A DNA stretch of 64,000 nucleotides from Dallia pectoralis (lineage: Eukaryota; Chordata; Actinopteri; Esociformes; Umbridae): NCBI GenBank assembly GCA_029465975.1, contig CM055739.1, positions 13,035,289-13,099,288 on the forward strand. Reading direction: 5' to 3'. A model generated the notes under the pieces. It did not search any database and was not told the DNA's origin. It saw only the letters and a program-made list of their open reading frames with translations. The translations under genes and the position numbers were made by a program. Shown piece by piece: positions 15,985 through 27,572 of this stretch. Position 1 is the first letter of the stretch. Every line of letters starts with the position of its first letter.

Positions 15985-16160
15985 AGCGCGTGGGTACCTA
16001 GTATTTCAGAGATACTCCACACGGCCAGACGCTTGCACAGTGCCTGCTGGAGCGTGGCCCTACTTCGGCTTGTGGGTTCAACTCTGGCTGATGTCCGTTA
16101 TAAAACGCCGGCTGTACGCTCTTGCTGCTGTAAGTCGCTTACACAAAGAGCGTAAGTAAA
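15985..16160 (+). mobile_element. tRNA-derived SINE remnant
   Basis: A Pol III B-box-like GGTTCAACTCT lies at 16075-16085. About 45 bp later comes TAAGTCGCTTACACAAAGAG (16131-16150), resembling the body of fish tRNA-derived SINEs that usually reads TAAGTCGCT...AAGAGCGTCTGC. The A box and 3' end are not clear. It is too degenerate to name a family. Confidence 0.45.
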
Positions 16161-16387
16161 AGCAAGAACAAATTCACTTAGATGACGTGCATGAGCTTGG
16201 AGACGCACACACTCGAAAACACCCCAAAGCACACACACACACACACTTTCAGTTCTCTGCATATCTACATGTAGTGCTCTACCTTTAAACATCCAGCAGA
16301 GACACATGCTCCACAAGCTTTATTAGCGCCGCATACTTCCATCACACCAACTTCCCTCGCACTCAGACCAGTGCTCTGTTAGGCTCA

Positions 16388-16622
16388 TTTACTAATAGAC
16401 AGAGATACTCGTCTCTCCTTCTCGGATACAGTCCTGACTGGCCCTATTTACTATTAGACAGAGATACTCGTCTCTCCTTCTCGGATACAGTCCTGACTGG
16501 CCCTATTTACTAATAGACAGAGATACTCGTCTCTCCTTCTCGGATACAGTCCTGACTGGCACTGTTTACTATTAGACAGAGATACTCGTCTCTCCTTCTC
16601 GGATACAGGCCTGACTCGCACT
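16388..16622. repeat. 59-bp tandem repeat, four copies
   Basis: Copies begin at 16391, 16450, 16509 and 16568. The unit contains TAGACAGAGATACTCGTCTC, with a small inverted repeat AGAGA-TACTCG-TCTCT. Copies differ by A/T (ACTAATAG or ACTATTAG) and at the right edge. Confidence 0.95.
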
Positions 16623-16789
16623 GTGCTACAGTGTTTCGGTCAAAGGTCACGTCCACTCTGATCCCTGATAGGGAACGCCGCCTCTCCCTCAGTCTCTCGG
16701 TAGACGCGGAATATCCCGGCACCACGGCGCCATTTGAATATCTACCAACGGGGGCAGCAGATAGCTGTTCATTAAGGCTAACCGAAGTA

Positions 16790-17000
16790 ATCAACGGTTA
16801 TTGACGCCTCTCATTACCCAATTATGAACCACGGGAAGACAAGGAGAGGACATTATTAACTATTATCCCGCCGAGAACAAAGATATGTAACATTATATGG
16901 CTCGTAAAATGTCTGTCAGCACGTAGACAGTGTCAGTTCCTTCTGTTTCCACCAGTTTGTAGGCGTACTTAGCATATTGTCAACAGCGATATGAACCCAT
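16790..17000. promoter_or_regulatory. Candidate conserved non-coding block
   Basis: Complex AT-rich sequence with CTCATTACCCAATTATG and GACATTATTAACTATTA (homeodomain-like cores) and no coding potential. Judged by eye only. Confidence 0.2.
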
Positions 17001-17825
17001 TAACGTTTCTGTTTTTGGAAAACATAAACCTGCAGTGTGCTTGATGTCTCTGTGTGTGTGTGTGTGTGTGTGTCTATGATACTTTCAGAATAGCAGTGTT
17101 TCTCCAACAGGCAACACCTGAAACGCTTATAGAGAAGGTGAAAGGAAAAACTAACAGCGGGATATCACTGTCTCATTTCCGTTTGACACAATTCAGGCGA
17201 CTGCTGTTTCGCTAGCTGCTAGCGTCCCGCCGCTGATAGCGTGCACATGGCGGCAATTTGAAGTGGCGCGGCAATTTGTCTCCTGATTGTTTGCATTTCC
17301 ACGTGCTTTGAGTCCGGCCTGGAGCGAACAGGGGAAGAGAGAACGCAGCTAGTGGGCGAGGATTCTCTGAACATTTCTCAGCGTTATTATGACTAGTGGG
17401 CTGAGTGCCAGTAACAGCTGACCTCTGAGACAGGTCACCATTCAATAGAGAAACAGAGTATGTGTGAGTGTGTGTGTGTGTGTGTGTGTCCAGTGTGTCT
17501 GAATGTTTTGGGGTTTTGTGTAATAGCTCACCTGTCTGGGTGGAGACAGGAATAGTAGTGGCCATTCCTACTCAATGTCATTAACAACTGGCCCCCCCGA
17601 CTGTTGCCCAGGAGAATCCAACAGTGAGTATGCCCTCCTGAGAGTCTCAGGAGTCTAGCGCTTCGCCGGCTCACACGACGAATGGCTGGAATGATAGTGA
17701 ACACATTCTGTCCATACAAAGGGTCAGGCACTGTCCTATTTCTGAGGTGTTGGAAATCATATATATACAGCTCAACTGTCAGGGAAACTCACACGTGACA
17801 CAACGGGCAGAGATTCACTCTTGTC

Positions 17826-17862
17826 TATGTGGTTAAATAAAGGTTAAATAAAACATACAATA
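17826..17862 (+). mobile_element. Retroelement-like 3' tail
   Basis: GTGGTTAAATAAAGGTTAAA followed by TAAAAC resembles the 3' ends of a short interspersed repeat very common in salmonid and related fish genomes. The body upstream is too diverged to delimit. Confidence 0.35.
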
Positions 17863-18599
17863 AATATTGCTTCATTTCTTAACAATCTCCATGTCGCGTC
17901 ATGCGTTCCAGAAGCGAATGAAATCCTAGTGACGCGAACCAACAGGATCGGATTTGACAACTGAGCCTTGTAAAAATAATTCTGTGTCCAGTCCATCGCC
18001 TAGACAACCTGCTGTACCACAACGCAGACAGTAATAGCTTGCCGACGTATTGTTTGCTAAACTAATAGGAACTTCTATCCCCTGCTGGGTTCGACAAGCT
18101 TTGTTGTTTCCATAAACACCATCGCCCCGTTGCCAGGGGTTTGAAGTGTGCTCATACAGGCCCTTATCAAGACGGCAGTAGTGGCCATCCCATAATGCAG
18201 CTACTCTTTTGTCTCCGCAGCCAAAAGCAACACTGACAATTAAATGTAGAGAGAAAGATGGGCAGCCTAAGGTCAAACCACCTTCATTTTAGTTTTACCT
18301 TATAAGGGCAGAGTCTTCTTACAGGCTACGTTCAGCGTCATACTGCCTGATGAAGCAGAGATGCTGGAGTGAGGGAATTTGGCACGTTTAATATGTAAAA
18401 ACACCTCACATAAGGTCTTTGACCATACTTGAGCATAAAATGTCACGTCAAAATATAAGTCTGGCTGTTTTGGGCAAAACCCCAGTTCATGCTGGTAAGT
18501 ATGGCTAACTGTTTTGAGACAGAGAAGTTACAGAAACCTGTTTCAGAAGGGGTGTATAAAATCTATGTAAAATATTATATTTCAAAAACGAATCAAATA

Positions 18600-19147
18600 T
18601 ACGTATGTAAGCATATATGTATGTCTAATGTGTTTATGTAAGAATATATGTATGTCTAATGTGTTTATGTAAGCATACATGTATGTCTAATGTGTTTATG
18701 TAAGAATATATGTATGTCTAATGTGTTTATGTAAGCATATATGTATGTCTAATGTGTTTATGTAAGCATATATGTATGTCTAATGTGTTTATGTATGCAT
18801 ATGTGTATGCCTAATAGGTTTATGTAAGCATATATGTATGTCTAATATGTTTATGTAAGCATACATGTATGTTTATGTAAGCATATATGTATGTCTAATA
18901 TGTTTATGTAAGCATACATGTATGTCTAATATGTTTATGTAAGCATACATGTATGTCTAATATGTTTATGTAAGCATATATGTATGTCTAATATGTTTAT
19001 GTATGTATGCATACATGTATGTCTAATATGTTTATGTAAGCATATATGTATGTCTAATATTTTTATGTATGCATACATGTATGTCTAATATGTTTATGTA
19101 TGCATACATGTATGTCTAATATGTTTATGTAAGCATATATGTATGTC
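18600..19147. repeat. 31-bp minisatellite, about 17 copies
   Basis: Unit containing GTAAGCATATATGTATGTCT followed by AATGTGTTTAT; copy starts at 18607 and 18638 give the period. Variants: TAAG/TATG, ATATATG/ATACATG and GTG/ATG, with GTGTTT copies on the left and ATGTTT copies on the right. One copy near 18866 is shortened. Confidence 0.95.
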
Positions 19148-19326
19148 TAGACCTATTCAAGTCACTTATTCCAGTTCTGTTGTTTCAATTTCCAATGAAT
19201 TGGCACACATATCTAATAAACAAGTTTCCCGTTGTCATCGAGATGTTTTGTATAGTTGGATGGCAACACATGTTTTATATAACTAAAAGAACATGGTGAG
19301 AAAGCAAAGGGTTCTAAATACACCAA

Positions 19327-19893
19327 ATACACGAGTGAGCCAAAATAGTATGCCTAATGAGCTGTTGGTCTGTCGCATGCCACCAAAACAGCGCAACCCC
19401 CAGAAGCAGGGATTCTAGCAGACCCCTGAAGGTGTCCTGTGGTTTTTGGCTGCAACACATTAGGAGCAGATCCTTCAATTCCTGTAAATGGTGAGGTGGA
19501 GCCGCTGTGGATCGATGGCAGTCCAGCACACCCCCCGCAGCTGCTCAATCGGAATGAGAATCGGAATGAGAATCGGAATGAGACCGGAGGAATATGGGGC
19601 GACACCTTGAACTCTTACTCATGTCTCAAACCATTCCTGAACAACGTGTGCGGTTTGGCAGGGCTCAATCTCCTGCTGTGAGGCCACTGTTCAGAATACC
19701 AAATAGCATTGTCATGAAGCAGCTTACCTGGTCTTTAACAGTGTTGAGTTAGGGGGCAGGGGTCAAATCGACGTCCATCTGAATGCTTGGGGGTTCCCAG
19801 CAGAACATTACCCAGAGCACCACACTCCATCCGCCAGCTTGTAGTCTTTCACACCAAGCATCCTAGTGCCATCACTTTCCCAAGTAAACGTAA
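19327..19893 (-). mobile_element. Tc1/mariner-like element remnant, 3' end on minus strand
   Basis: The left boundary is a terminal-repeat-like ATACACGAGTGAGCCAAAAT. Reading the minus strand, the C-terminal part of a fish Tc1-like transposase follows: a block QQEIEPCQTAHVVQEWF (the usual catalytic QQDNAPCHTA, here with Asp changed to Glu), a block IPIEQL at the usual NPIE motif, and HLQELKDLLLMCCSQKPQDT. The frame is broken more than once. A 12-bp triplication (CGGAATGAGAAT, 19551-19586) sits inside the NPIE region. The 5' part of the gene and the other terminal repeat are missing; similarity stops near 19893. Confidence 0.82.
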
Positions 19894-22325
19894 CTACAAC
19901 GGAAATACAACAGAACAAATCCATCTCCGTCAAGGGCGAGGCTAGCCCCTTTATAGGGTTGCTTCAGCACCCCTAAAAAGGAGCTCAGCACCCCTAAAAC
20001 TTGGGAGTAAGAAATGTTGTTATTCTAACATTTTTATTCGTCTTTGACAAGGTTAAATAATATCCAAAACCTACTCCGTAGTTTGTGGTTTAAAATGTAT
20101 GTGTTAAGGATGAAAATGAAAACACCCCCGCTTAGCAAATGGTGTCGTCCTCTCCTCTTCTACGTGTCCTCTCTACCTGCACCGCTCAGCACGAACCGCA
20201 TCCAGCGTGAAACACACGCAGAGTGACAACCCGTTATGTAGTGTTGTCAATCAACTTAGTTGCTCCAAAGCTGTGTCACACCTTTTACCATATCGGTGTG
20301 TACTGGAGTCAGTATCCTGAATCACCATGGTACACCTATAAAAACTGTTTATTTTAGGACTATTTTAGTCCAGCGTGTCGCCGCCGCTGTGGAGTAGCAC
20401 AGGACCTGGGTGGGTGACTCGTCCATAGTCATAAACGAAGAAGTAGCACCGGTTATAATGTTCTTCCGCAAGAAGACGCAGCAGAAACAGCAGCGCAACA
20501 AATAAACTGCGTACCTGTGTAGTGTGTACCTGTGTAGTGCGTACCTGTGTAGTGCGTACCTGTGTGTGCGTACCTGTGTAGTGCGTACATGTGTAGTGCG
20601 TACCAGTGGTGGACTGGCCATCTGTGTGATCTGGAGAATCACAGGACGGCCGGAGGGCCGCAGTCATCACCTGTTTTTTTTCTAATTGCTATATCCTTGT
20701 TTGGAGTAGTGGGTTACAGCTCTTAGCTGTGGAGCCGTAGGACCACACTTTTGAAATACTTTTTAAACTTTTATTTTCAGCAAAACTTCAACATTTTAAT
20801 TGTAAAATTCCACATGCAGTAGCTAATATTAAGAAATATGTTGTGTGAACTCTCACAATAAGCTGGTGCTCTGAAAAGATCTTAAAAAAAAATATCTGGA
20901 TTTTTGAGTAAAAATGACTAAATGTTAAATGTAAAATGATTGAATGTTAAAATGATTAAGTTATTTTTCAATAGACATATTTTTGTTTTTGTGTGTAAAG
21001 AGGGTGGGTGGTGGCAGTGGGGCTCATTGGGTGAGAATCACCCCTGTTCTCCATGTGGAGCTTTCAGTGTTTTCACCCCCCTGTATGTGGTCAACAGAGT
21101 AAATAGTAATATCAATGAAAGTACTTGAGTAAGTGCCAAACTACAGTCCACAGAAAGTTACTATAAATGTACTCAATCCTCAAAGAGAATACTTAATTAT
21201 ATGTTTTGCATCACTACATTACTTCTGAAATTCCCAGCTATTTTCTACAACAGTTCAGTCCTTTACTCTTGTAGCATAAACCAGTGTGGTATTCATTTCG
21301 GCAAACAATACATTTTAGTCGAGAAAATGTATTTCCAACAAATTCTGGTACAGCCTGCTGGTATAACTACTGTACACCACAGAATACCAGAAAATGTTGA
21401 AGAAGTTGAAAAATCTTCAATTTTCTGACGCCGTCTTTTATTAATAACAAACCGACCGCAGGCCAATGTTGATAAACCACACAACACGATGTATTAAATT
21501 GGCTGCTCCTCTACTCACTCCTGGATATTTCTGAAGTCCCTGGGGAGTAAGCAAATAATAACCTCATATTTCTTTTAATAATTTATTTTCCCCTGGTATC
21601 GACTAGCATTCCTACGTGCCGGATTGCAGCCAATTAAATCACAGTTGGGTTTGAAACTGGTCAATACTCATAACAAATGGCCTGTTTCAGCAACTTCCCG
21701 ATAGCTGCAGTAGTCATTATCCCAGATTGGACAGTGGGAATATCAAAAAACATTCCCAACGGTGATGATATGAAATTATAGCAGTGCCGTTTTGGCGATA
21801 TCAGGAGCGAGGGTGACAGCGTTTAAACAGATTCGGTAATTCACATTAATTCTATGTGTCCACAGTGTCCATATCGGCAAAATAGTTCCTCGACTGATAC
21901 GAAAATCGTAGGCAGGGATACAGAGATTCTATGGTCTGTTATCCTTGGTTTCCCAACCTCTCAGCGTAACCCAACCTGAGAGAGTGTTGGTGAAGTCCGT
22001 TGGCCTTCAGTAACCAACGAGAACAGTTGGCCTGGAAACTAGAATCGATGCAGGAACCTTGAAAGCCGGAGGACACCTTTCAACAGAGCACACCTGAGCC
22101 TAGTGAACAGCGTGAGGTAGACGGGAGTCAAAGGGGAAATACACAGCAGAAAATACACAGCCATAAACAAACATATCCATAGAGAAAACAAACCGAAAGA
22201 CTAAAAACATTTCTACAGATTTAATGTACAGACACAACAAACATCTGCTGCAAGGACAAAATACGTAGTCCAAAGACAAAAGACATATCTTTAAAAAAAA
22301 CACGATTTACAAAGACCCTAGTCTA
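19894..22325. other. Non-coding DNA with degenerate repeats
   Basis: CAGCACCCCTAAAA occurs twice near 19951-20000 and looks like the edge of some interspersed repeat. A segment near 20605-20670 (AGTGGTGGACTGGCCATCTG) also resembles a dispersed fish repeat. 21085-21220 (AAAGTACTTGAGTAAGTGCC) resembles another. None can be named. Decayed copies of the 20-bp unit described next extend left to about 22160. Confidence 0.4.
20508..20605. repeat. 15-bp tandem repeat, about 6.5 copies
   Basis: Unit GTGCGTACCTGTGTA with single-base variants and one short copy. Confidence 0.9.
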
Positions 22326-22545
22326 CAGACAAAAATAATGTCCACAGATACGACAAAATGCCCACAGATAAAACACAATGTCCACAGACAAAACACAATG
22401 TCCACAGACAAAACACAATGTCCACAGACAAAACACAATGTCCACAGACAAAACACAATGTCCACAGACAAAACACAATGTCCAGAGACAAAACACAATG
22501 TCCACAAAGAAAACACAATGTCCAGAGACAAAACACAATCAATGT
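22326..22545. repeat. 20-bp minisatellite, about 11 copies
   Basis: Unit AAAACACAATGTCCACAGAC, perfect in the centre (22381-22480) and diverging at both ends (TCCAGAGAC, TCCACAAAG). Decayed relatives are visible up to about 160 bp to the left. Confidence 0.95.
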
Positions 22546-22837
22546 CCACAAACCATATTATAAGCAAATAATACCTTTCCTATATGTAAATCCCAGTAAG
22601 TACTGTAGCCCTGACACCCCCCTCAAATCTATCATCCCGCCATCCTCTCTCATCCCTCTCACACTCTTACTCTCTCCCTCACCCCACATTCTCCATCAAG
22701 ACCCTTGGGGCTGTCTGGAAGACAGGGTGTCAAAAGCTTGAGGGCAATGTTGCAGTTCACTACCGTCTGCGATCAGACATGCCCCCCCCCACCCCATACG
22801 TCTGGCCCATGATGCATGTAGCCATTCCATAGTGCTG

Positions 22838-23198
22838 CCACCAGCAGAACCTGCTCCAACCATAGTAGTACCACCAGCAGAACCTGCTCCAACCATAGTG
22901 CTGCCACCAGCAGAACCTGCTCCAACCATAGTGGTACCACCAGCAGAACCTGCTCCAACCATAGTGCTGCCACCAGCAGAACCTGCTCCAACCATAGTGC
23001 TGCCACCAGCAGAACCTGCTCCAACCATAGTGCTGCCACCAGCAGAACCTGTTCCAACCATAGTGCTGCCACCAGCAGAACCTGGTCCAACCATAGTGCT
23101 GCCACCAGCAGAACCTGTTCCAACCATAGTGCTGCCACCAGCAGAACCTGTTCCAACCATAGTGCTGCCACCAGCAGAACCTGCTCCAACCACAGCGG
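22838..23198. repeat. 33-bp minisatellite, 11 copies
   Basis: Unit containing CCACCAGCAGAACCTGCTCC and CAACCATAGTG; starts at 22838 and 22871 fix the period. Being 11 codons long, it keeps one plus frame (PPAEPAPTIVL) and one minus frame (GSAGGSTMVGA) open, extended to 165 and 206 codons by flanking sequence. Copy differences include second-position changes in both frames, and no promoter or splice context is seen, so it is not called as a gene. Confidence 0.93.
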
Positions 23199-23959
23199 CC
23201 ATAAGTCCCAGCTCAAACCCAGTTGCCACATTTATCTTTTCCCCAACGCCTCCACCTTGCTGTCGGTGCATATATCGTCCACCATTGCATCCTCTCATCA
23301 TCTTCCTACCCAGCACTCGAGTTCAATAATCCCTGCCCACGGGGCCCCTCTAAGGGACCAAACGCTTTTGTTAGTGGGGGCCAGTAGGCAGGACAAAGGC
23401 TCGAGCAGGGGCCCCAAGGGCTGGCGGCCATCCGTCTTGTTAATGGCCCCGTCACATTTCATAATGGGGTTTAATTCAGCTATGTTCCGCTGTACGGAGA
23501 AAAGGGAAGCTTTATGGCCACTGCCAAGAGAACGAGGAGGGAGGCAGGAAGGAGGTGCAGGGGGCTAGCACTAGTGACCATGGCTCAGGTAGACCCGGAA
23601 CATGAGTTCACATGCTGTTATTTGACATTAGCGGCCGCTAACCGACGCTAACCGCCGCTAACCGTTTCATGCCATGTCACCTGAAAGGTGCTGGCTCTAC
23701 TATTTTTAGTGTCAGATCAGCAATGTACAACAAATGCACTTTTTCCGAGCGTTTCTAACCAGAGGCCCGAGGATTCTGGAGGACACTGTATAAACATTTG
23801 ATTATTCCAAGGGGCCCCATGGGTCACAAAAAGGGTCATTTCCTGAAACCTTCCCAGAGTTCTAGTCCCACATTGGTCCACAATATAACAGTTTTTATTT
23901 TTTCTCTGTGTCCAATAAGAAGCGATAGCCGCTCTGTATACCTGCAGAATCTACGACAG
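23199..23959. other. Non-coding DNA
   Basis: Unique sequence including the candidate element at 23330-23560. CGCTAACCG repeats occur near 23633-23662 (GCGGCCGCTAACCG). No gene. Confidence 0.5.
23330..23560. promoter_or_regulatory. Candidate conserved non-coding block
   Basis: Complex sequence with TTGTTAATGGCCCC near 23437 and GGGTTTAATTCAGC near 23467, typical in appearance of vertebrate conserved elements. No coding evidence. Confidence 0.2.
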
Positions 23960-24440
23960 AACCTCCCTCCTCCCCACCCCTTACTCTCTCACTCCCTCTC
24001 CCTCCTCCCCACCCCTTACTCTCTCACTCCCTCTCCCTCCTCCCCACCCCTTACTCTCTCACTCCCTCTCCCTCCTCCCCACCCCTTACTCTCTCACTTC
24101 CTCTCTCTCCCTCTCCATCCCTTCCTCTTCCTCCCTCCTCTCCATCCCTTCCCCTCTCCCTCCTCCCCACCCCTTACTCTCTCACTCCCTCTCCCTCCTC
24201 CCCACCCCTTACTCTCTCACTTCCTCTCTCTCCCTCTCCATCCCTTCCTCTCCCTCCCTCCTCTCCATCCCTTCCCCTCTCCCTCCTCTCAATCCCTTCC
24301 TCTCTCACTTCTCTCCCTCCTCCCCACCCATTCCTCTCTCCCTCCTCTCCATCCATCCCTCCCTCCTCCCTCCCCCTTCCTCCCTCTCTCTCTCCCTCCT
24401 CTCCATCCTTCCCTCTCTCACCTCCTCACCCCTCCTCCAC
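23960..24440. repeat. Pyrimidine-rich array with 35-bp unit
   Basis: CT-rich tract. In the left half a 35-bp unit (CTCCTCCCCACCCCTTACTC plus CTCTCACTCCCTCTC) recurs at 23968, 24003 and 24038, then again after an insertion of CCATCCCTTCC blocks. One strand is almost all pyrimidine. Confidence 0.9.
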
Positions 24441-24444
24441 CAGA

Positions 24445-25134
24445 CTAAGTTTGCATGCTCGCAGACTCAACCCTCTGGCTCCACACCACCCTCTGGATCA
24501 GCGAGGCAGCAGCCGTGTCTACAGAGTGAAACCCGATCGCTGTCCCCCGGAGCAGCGGCCACAGCCGGGTTCTATTAAGGACTCCGGCACGTCTCGGCCA
24601 CGGCAGCCACCATCGCGCTAACGTGAGCGCTAACGCGAGCACCACCAGATGGTCCGAAGATTAGCCTCCAGAGTCTAAAGCCGAGTAGATAGATATCGCG
24701 TGGGGAGATGCTAGGGTGTTATGGGTAGTTATTATTATTCAGGGAGGACAACACGGGGGAACCAGATCCTGGAACCCACGACGGGCCGTGGAGCGCGGTG
24801 CGCGTCGCTAAGTGTGAGATTCGGTTGCGGCGGTCGAGCCAGCTGGGAATGGGAATGTTTAGCATGCGGCCGCCCGGGCTGCCGGTTCTATTCCGGGTGT
24901 GGGCGATCTCTCCAGTCGACACGGGGAGCCTGCTATTTCAAGGGGAGCCCGGATTCCTGGGATCACTGGGGGCTCAGAAGTGTGAGTGTACAAGGCCGTC
25001 TGTATGCTTGTGTGTCTCTGCTCCGGGGTTCGGTGAGGAGCAGTCGGACACCGGGCCTCGACCCAGCCAACGGGTCCTCTGTGAGGGGTCCGGTCCGCTA
25101 GTATCAGGTGTGGTTAGAAGTCGCGGTTTGGATC
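24445..25134. promoter_or_regulatory. CpG-rich block, possible CpG island
   Basis: CpG dinucleotides are much denser here than in the flanks (for example GGAGCGCGGTGCGCGTCG near 24790 and GCGGCCGCCCGGGC near 24866). Such a block can mark a promoter, an enhancer or an unannotated RNA start. No TATA box, exon or open frame of a known product supports one of these. Only density by eye was judged. Confidence 0.3.
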
Positions 25135-25135
25135 C

Positions 25136-25178
<43 letters not shown>
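25136..25178. repeat. TAGA tetranucleotide microsatellite
   Basis: About ten TAGA units, ending in TATATAGATTGATC. Confidence 0.95.
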
Positions 25179-25317
25179 TATAGATTGATCGTGCTGCTAC
25201 ACACAGGTTTTCCTAGTAGGTTGCATATTGGTGCACGTCTACACGGTCTCATCAAGAAAAGGGACTGATGGTAAAACAAAGTGCACTAACTAGGGAATAG
25301 TGTGCAAACTGGAATGA

Positions 25318-25945
25318 GGACACACACACACACATAAAAACACATAGGGACTGATACAGACACACACACACACACAAATAAAAGCACACAGGGACTGATA
25401 CAGACACACACACACACAAATAAAAACACACAGGGACTGATACAGACACACACACACAAATAAAAACACACAGGGACTGACACACACACACACACACACA
25501 CACAGGGACTGATACAGACACACACACACACACACATAATACACACAGGGACTGATACAGACACACACACACACACAAATAAAAACACACAGGGACTGAC
25601 ACACACACACACACACACATAATACACACAGGGACTGATACAGACACACACACACACACAAATAAAAACACACAGGGACTGACACACACACACACACACA
25701 CACAGGGACTGATACAGACACACACACACACACACACACATAATACACACAGGGACTGATACAGACACACACACACACACAAATAAAAACACACAGGGAC
25801 TGACACACACACACACACACACACACAGGGACTGATACAGACACACACACACACACACATAATACACACAGGGACTGATACAGACACACACACACACACA
25901 CATTATAACACACAGGGACTGATAGAGACACACACACACACAAAT
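25318..25945. repeat. CA array with GGGACTGA unit
   Basis: CA stretches separated by CAGGGACTGATACAGA or CAGGGACTGA plus AAATAAAA or ATAATA. The repeat block is about 50-60 bp and is reshuffled. A minus-strand frame over this and the next array runs 574 codons but encodes only simple repeats. Confidence 0.92.
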
Positions 25946-26271
25946 GAAGAACCTTGACTGGTTGTTGGTAACCACTAACCACTGAGGGGAGTCGCTCACA
26001 CAACTTTGATGGCTGATAACACAGGGAGACATTAGTCAGATCTGGAGCAGGTCTAATTCTGGAGGTCAAAAGTAGTGGAGGGGGAGGGAAGGCATGTTTC
26101 ACAGCAGCATGTTTCACAGCAGCTGTCCCTGAAGTGAACGTAGGAGACACTTGCCTTCTGTACCCAATAGAGGGCCACTGGTAAACCCGGGAAACAATGA
26201 GATATGGATAATTTGAGTTGGGGGAGAATTCCTGTACGCATCCAAGGAAACATATATGGAGTGTGAGCAAA

Positions 26272-26273
<2 letters not shown>

Positions 26274-26309
<36 letters not shown>

Positions 26310-26780
26310 CTGTGTGCATCTGTGCGTGTTTGAGTCTGTGCGTCTCTCTGTGTGTCTGTGTGTCTCTCTGTGCGTCTGTGCGTCTGTCTGTGTGTCTGTG
26401 CGTCTGTGCGTCTGTGACTGCGTCTGTGTGTCTCTGTGTCTGTGCGTCTGTGCGTCTGTCTGTGTGTCTGTGCGTCTGTGTGTCTGTGTGTCTCTCTGTG
26501 CGTCTGTGCGTCTGTGTGTGCGTCTGTGCGTCTGTGCGTCTGTGACTGCGTCTGTGTGTCTCTGTGTCTGTGCGTCTGTGCGTCTGTCTGTGTGTCTGTG
26601 CGTCTGTGTGTCTGTGTGTCTCTCTGTGCGTCTGTCTGTGTGTCTGTGCGTCTGTGCGTCTGTGTGTCTGTGTGTCTCTCTGTGCGTCTGTGCGTCTGTG
26701 TGTGCGTCTGTGCGTCTGTGACTGCTTCTGTGTGTCTCTGTGTCTGTGCGGCTGTGCGTCTGTGTGTGCGTCTGTGCATG
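26274..26780. repeat. TG array with TGTGCGTC blocks
   Basis: Begins with pure TG (26274-26305) and continues as TGTGCGTC/TGTGTGTC octamers in blocks. A larger block containing GTGACTGCGTCTGTGTG recurs (near 26411 and 26540), with a variant near 26717, showing higher-order duplication. Confidence 0.92.
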
Positions 26781-26799
26781 TGAATGCCGTGCCCCATGA

Positions 26800-27290
26800 T
26801 CCATCGTCCCTCTAAGCACGGGGCCCCAGACAGAGAGGGTAATGGCCCCTTTATCTAATCCTCCTTCTGATAGGGGGAAGGGGGGTGGGGTGGCGGGGGG
26901 GTGCTTCAGAACGCAGAGAGGAGAAAAAGGAGGGAAAACCGGGGGCCCCATTGCACGGCCCATTGGGCCCCCATTCAGACGGCTCCCACTCTTCATTAAA
27001 AACGGGGACGACACCGTCTACAAGAAACAAAAGAGCGCTTGTTGTTCGGCACTCCATCACGGCAACAGCGAGACGAGGGACCATATTTGTTTTATCATAA
27101 ACAAAGAGCATCCGAGCGCCGCGTTTCCCAGAGTGCCGGTGCAAATGTGTAATTTATGATGATTGTTTTAGCGACTGTAAATAGATGATTATTGTTTTTT
27201 ATGCGGAGAGCAAATTGTGCCCGGGCTTGCCACTTTGCAGTTGAAATAGAACGATTGCCCGGGACAAATACTCCGAGAATGGGTACGCTC
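26800..27290. promoter_or_regulatory. Candidate conserved non-coding block
   Basis: After a G-rich part (26870-26960) comes complex sequence with TTTATCATAAACAAAGAG near 27090 (forkhead/SOX-like core) and AATTTATGATGATTG near 27150. No coding evidence. Confidence 0.22.
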
Positions 27291-27407
27291 GTGTGTCCCA
27301 GTGTTACGTGAAAACAAGTTAGCGTAGCGATGTTTAGAGTGCGCACCGGGGGTTTTCGGAAACACAGCAAACGGCATAAGCAGTCAGAAAAAAAAATCAT
27401 TCACAGG

Positions 27408-27437
27408 AACACACACGTACACACACGCACACACATA

Positions 27438-27478
<41 letters not shown>

Positions 27479-27513
27479 ACACACACACACACGTACACAC
27501 ACGCACACACATA

Positions 27514-27568
<55 letters not shown>
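27408..27568. repeat. CA array with CGTACA interruptions
   Basis: Two related halves: ACACACGTACACACACGCAC followed by ACACATACGTACAC occurs near 27411 and 27488, each followed by a pure CA run. Confidence 0.93.

Positions 27569-27572
<4 letters not shown>

Larger units (their letters stand above)
16623..18599. other. Non-coding DNA, no gene seen
   Basis: TG runs lie at 17051-17074 and 17467-17488. A retroelement-like tail is listed at 17826-17862. Two complex blocks (16790-17000, listed; 17210-17400) look unlike simple repeats. No exon identified. Confidence 0.5.

Noticed and set aside
16060..16150. tRNA gene suggested by a B box
   Set aside because: No clear A box or cloverleaf; flanking TAAGTCGCT fits a SINE.
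22696..23329. Pro/Ala-rich (plus) or Gly/Ser-rich (minus) protein
   Set aside because: 33-bp minisatellite; replacements in both frames, no promoter or splice sites.
25290..27014. 574-codon minus-strand open frame
   Set aside because: Encodes only CV/TH-type simple repeats across CA and TG arrays; no domain, no start or splice context.
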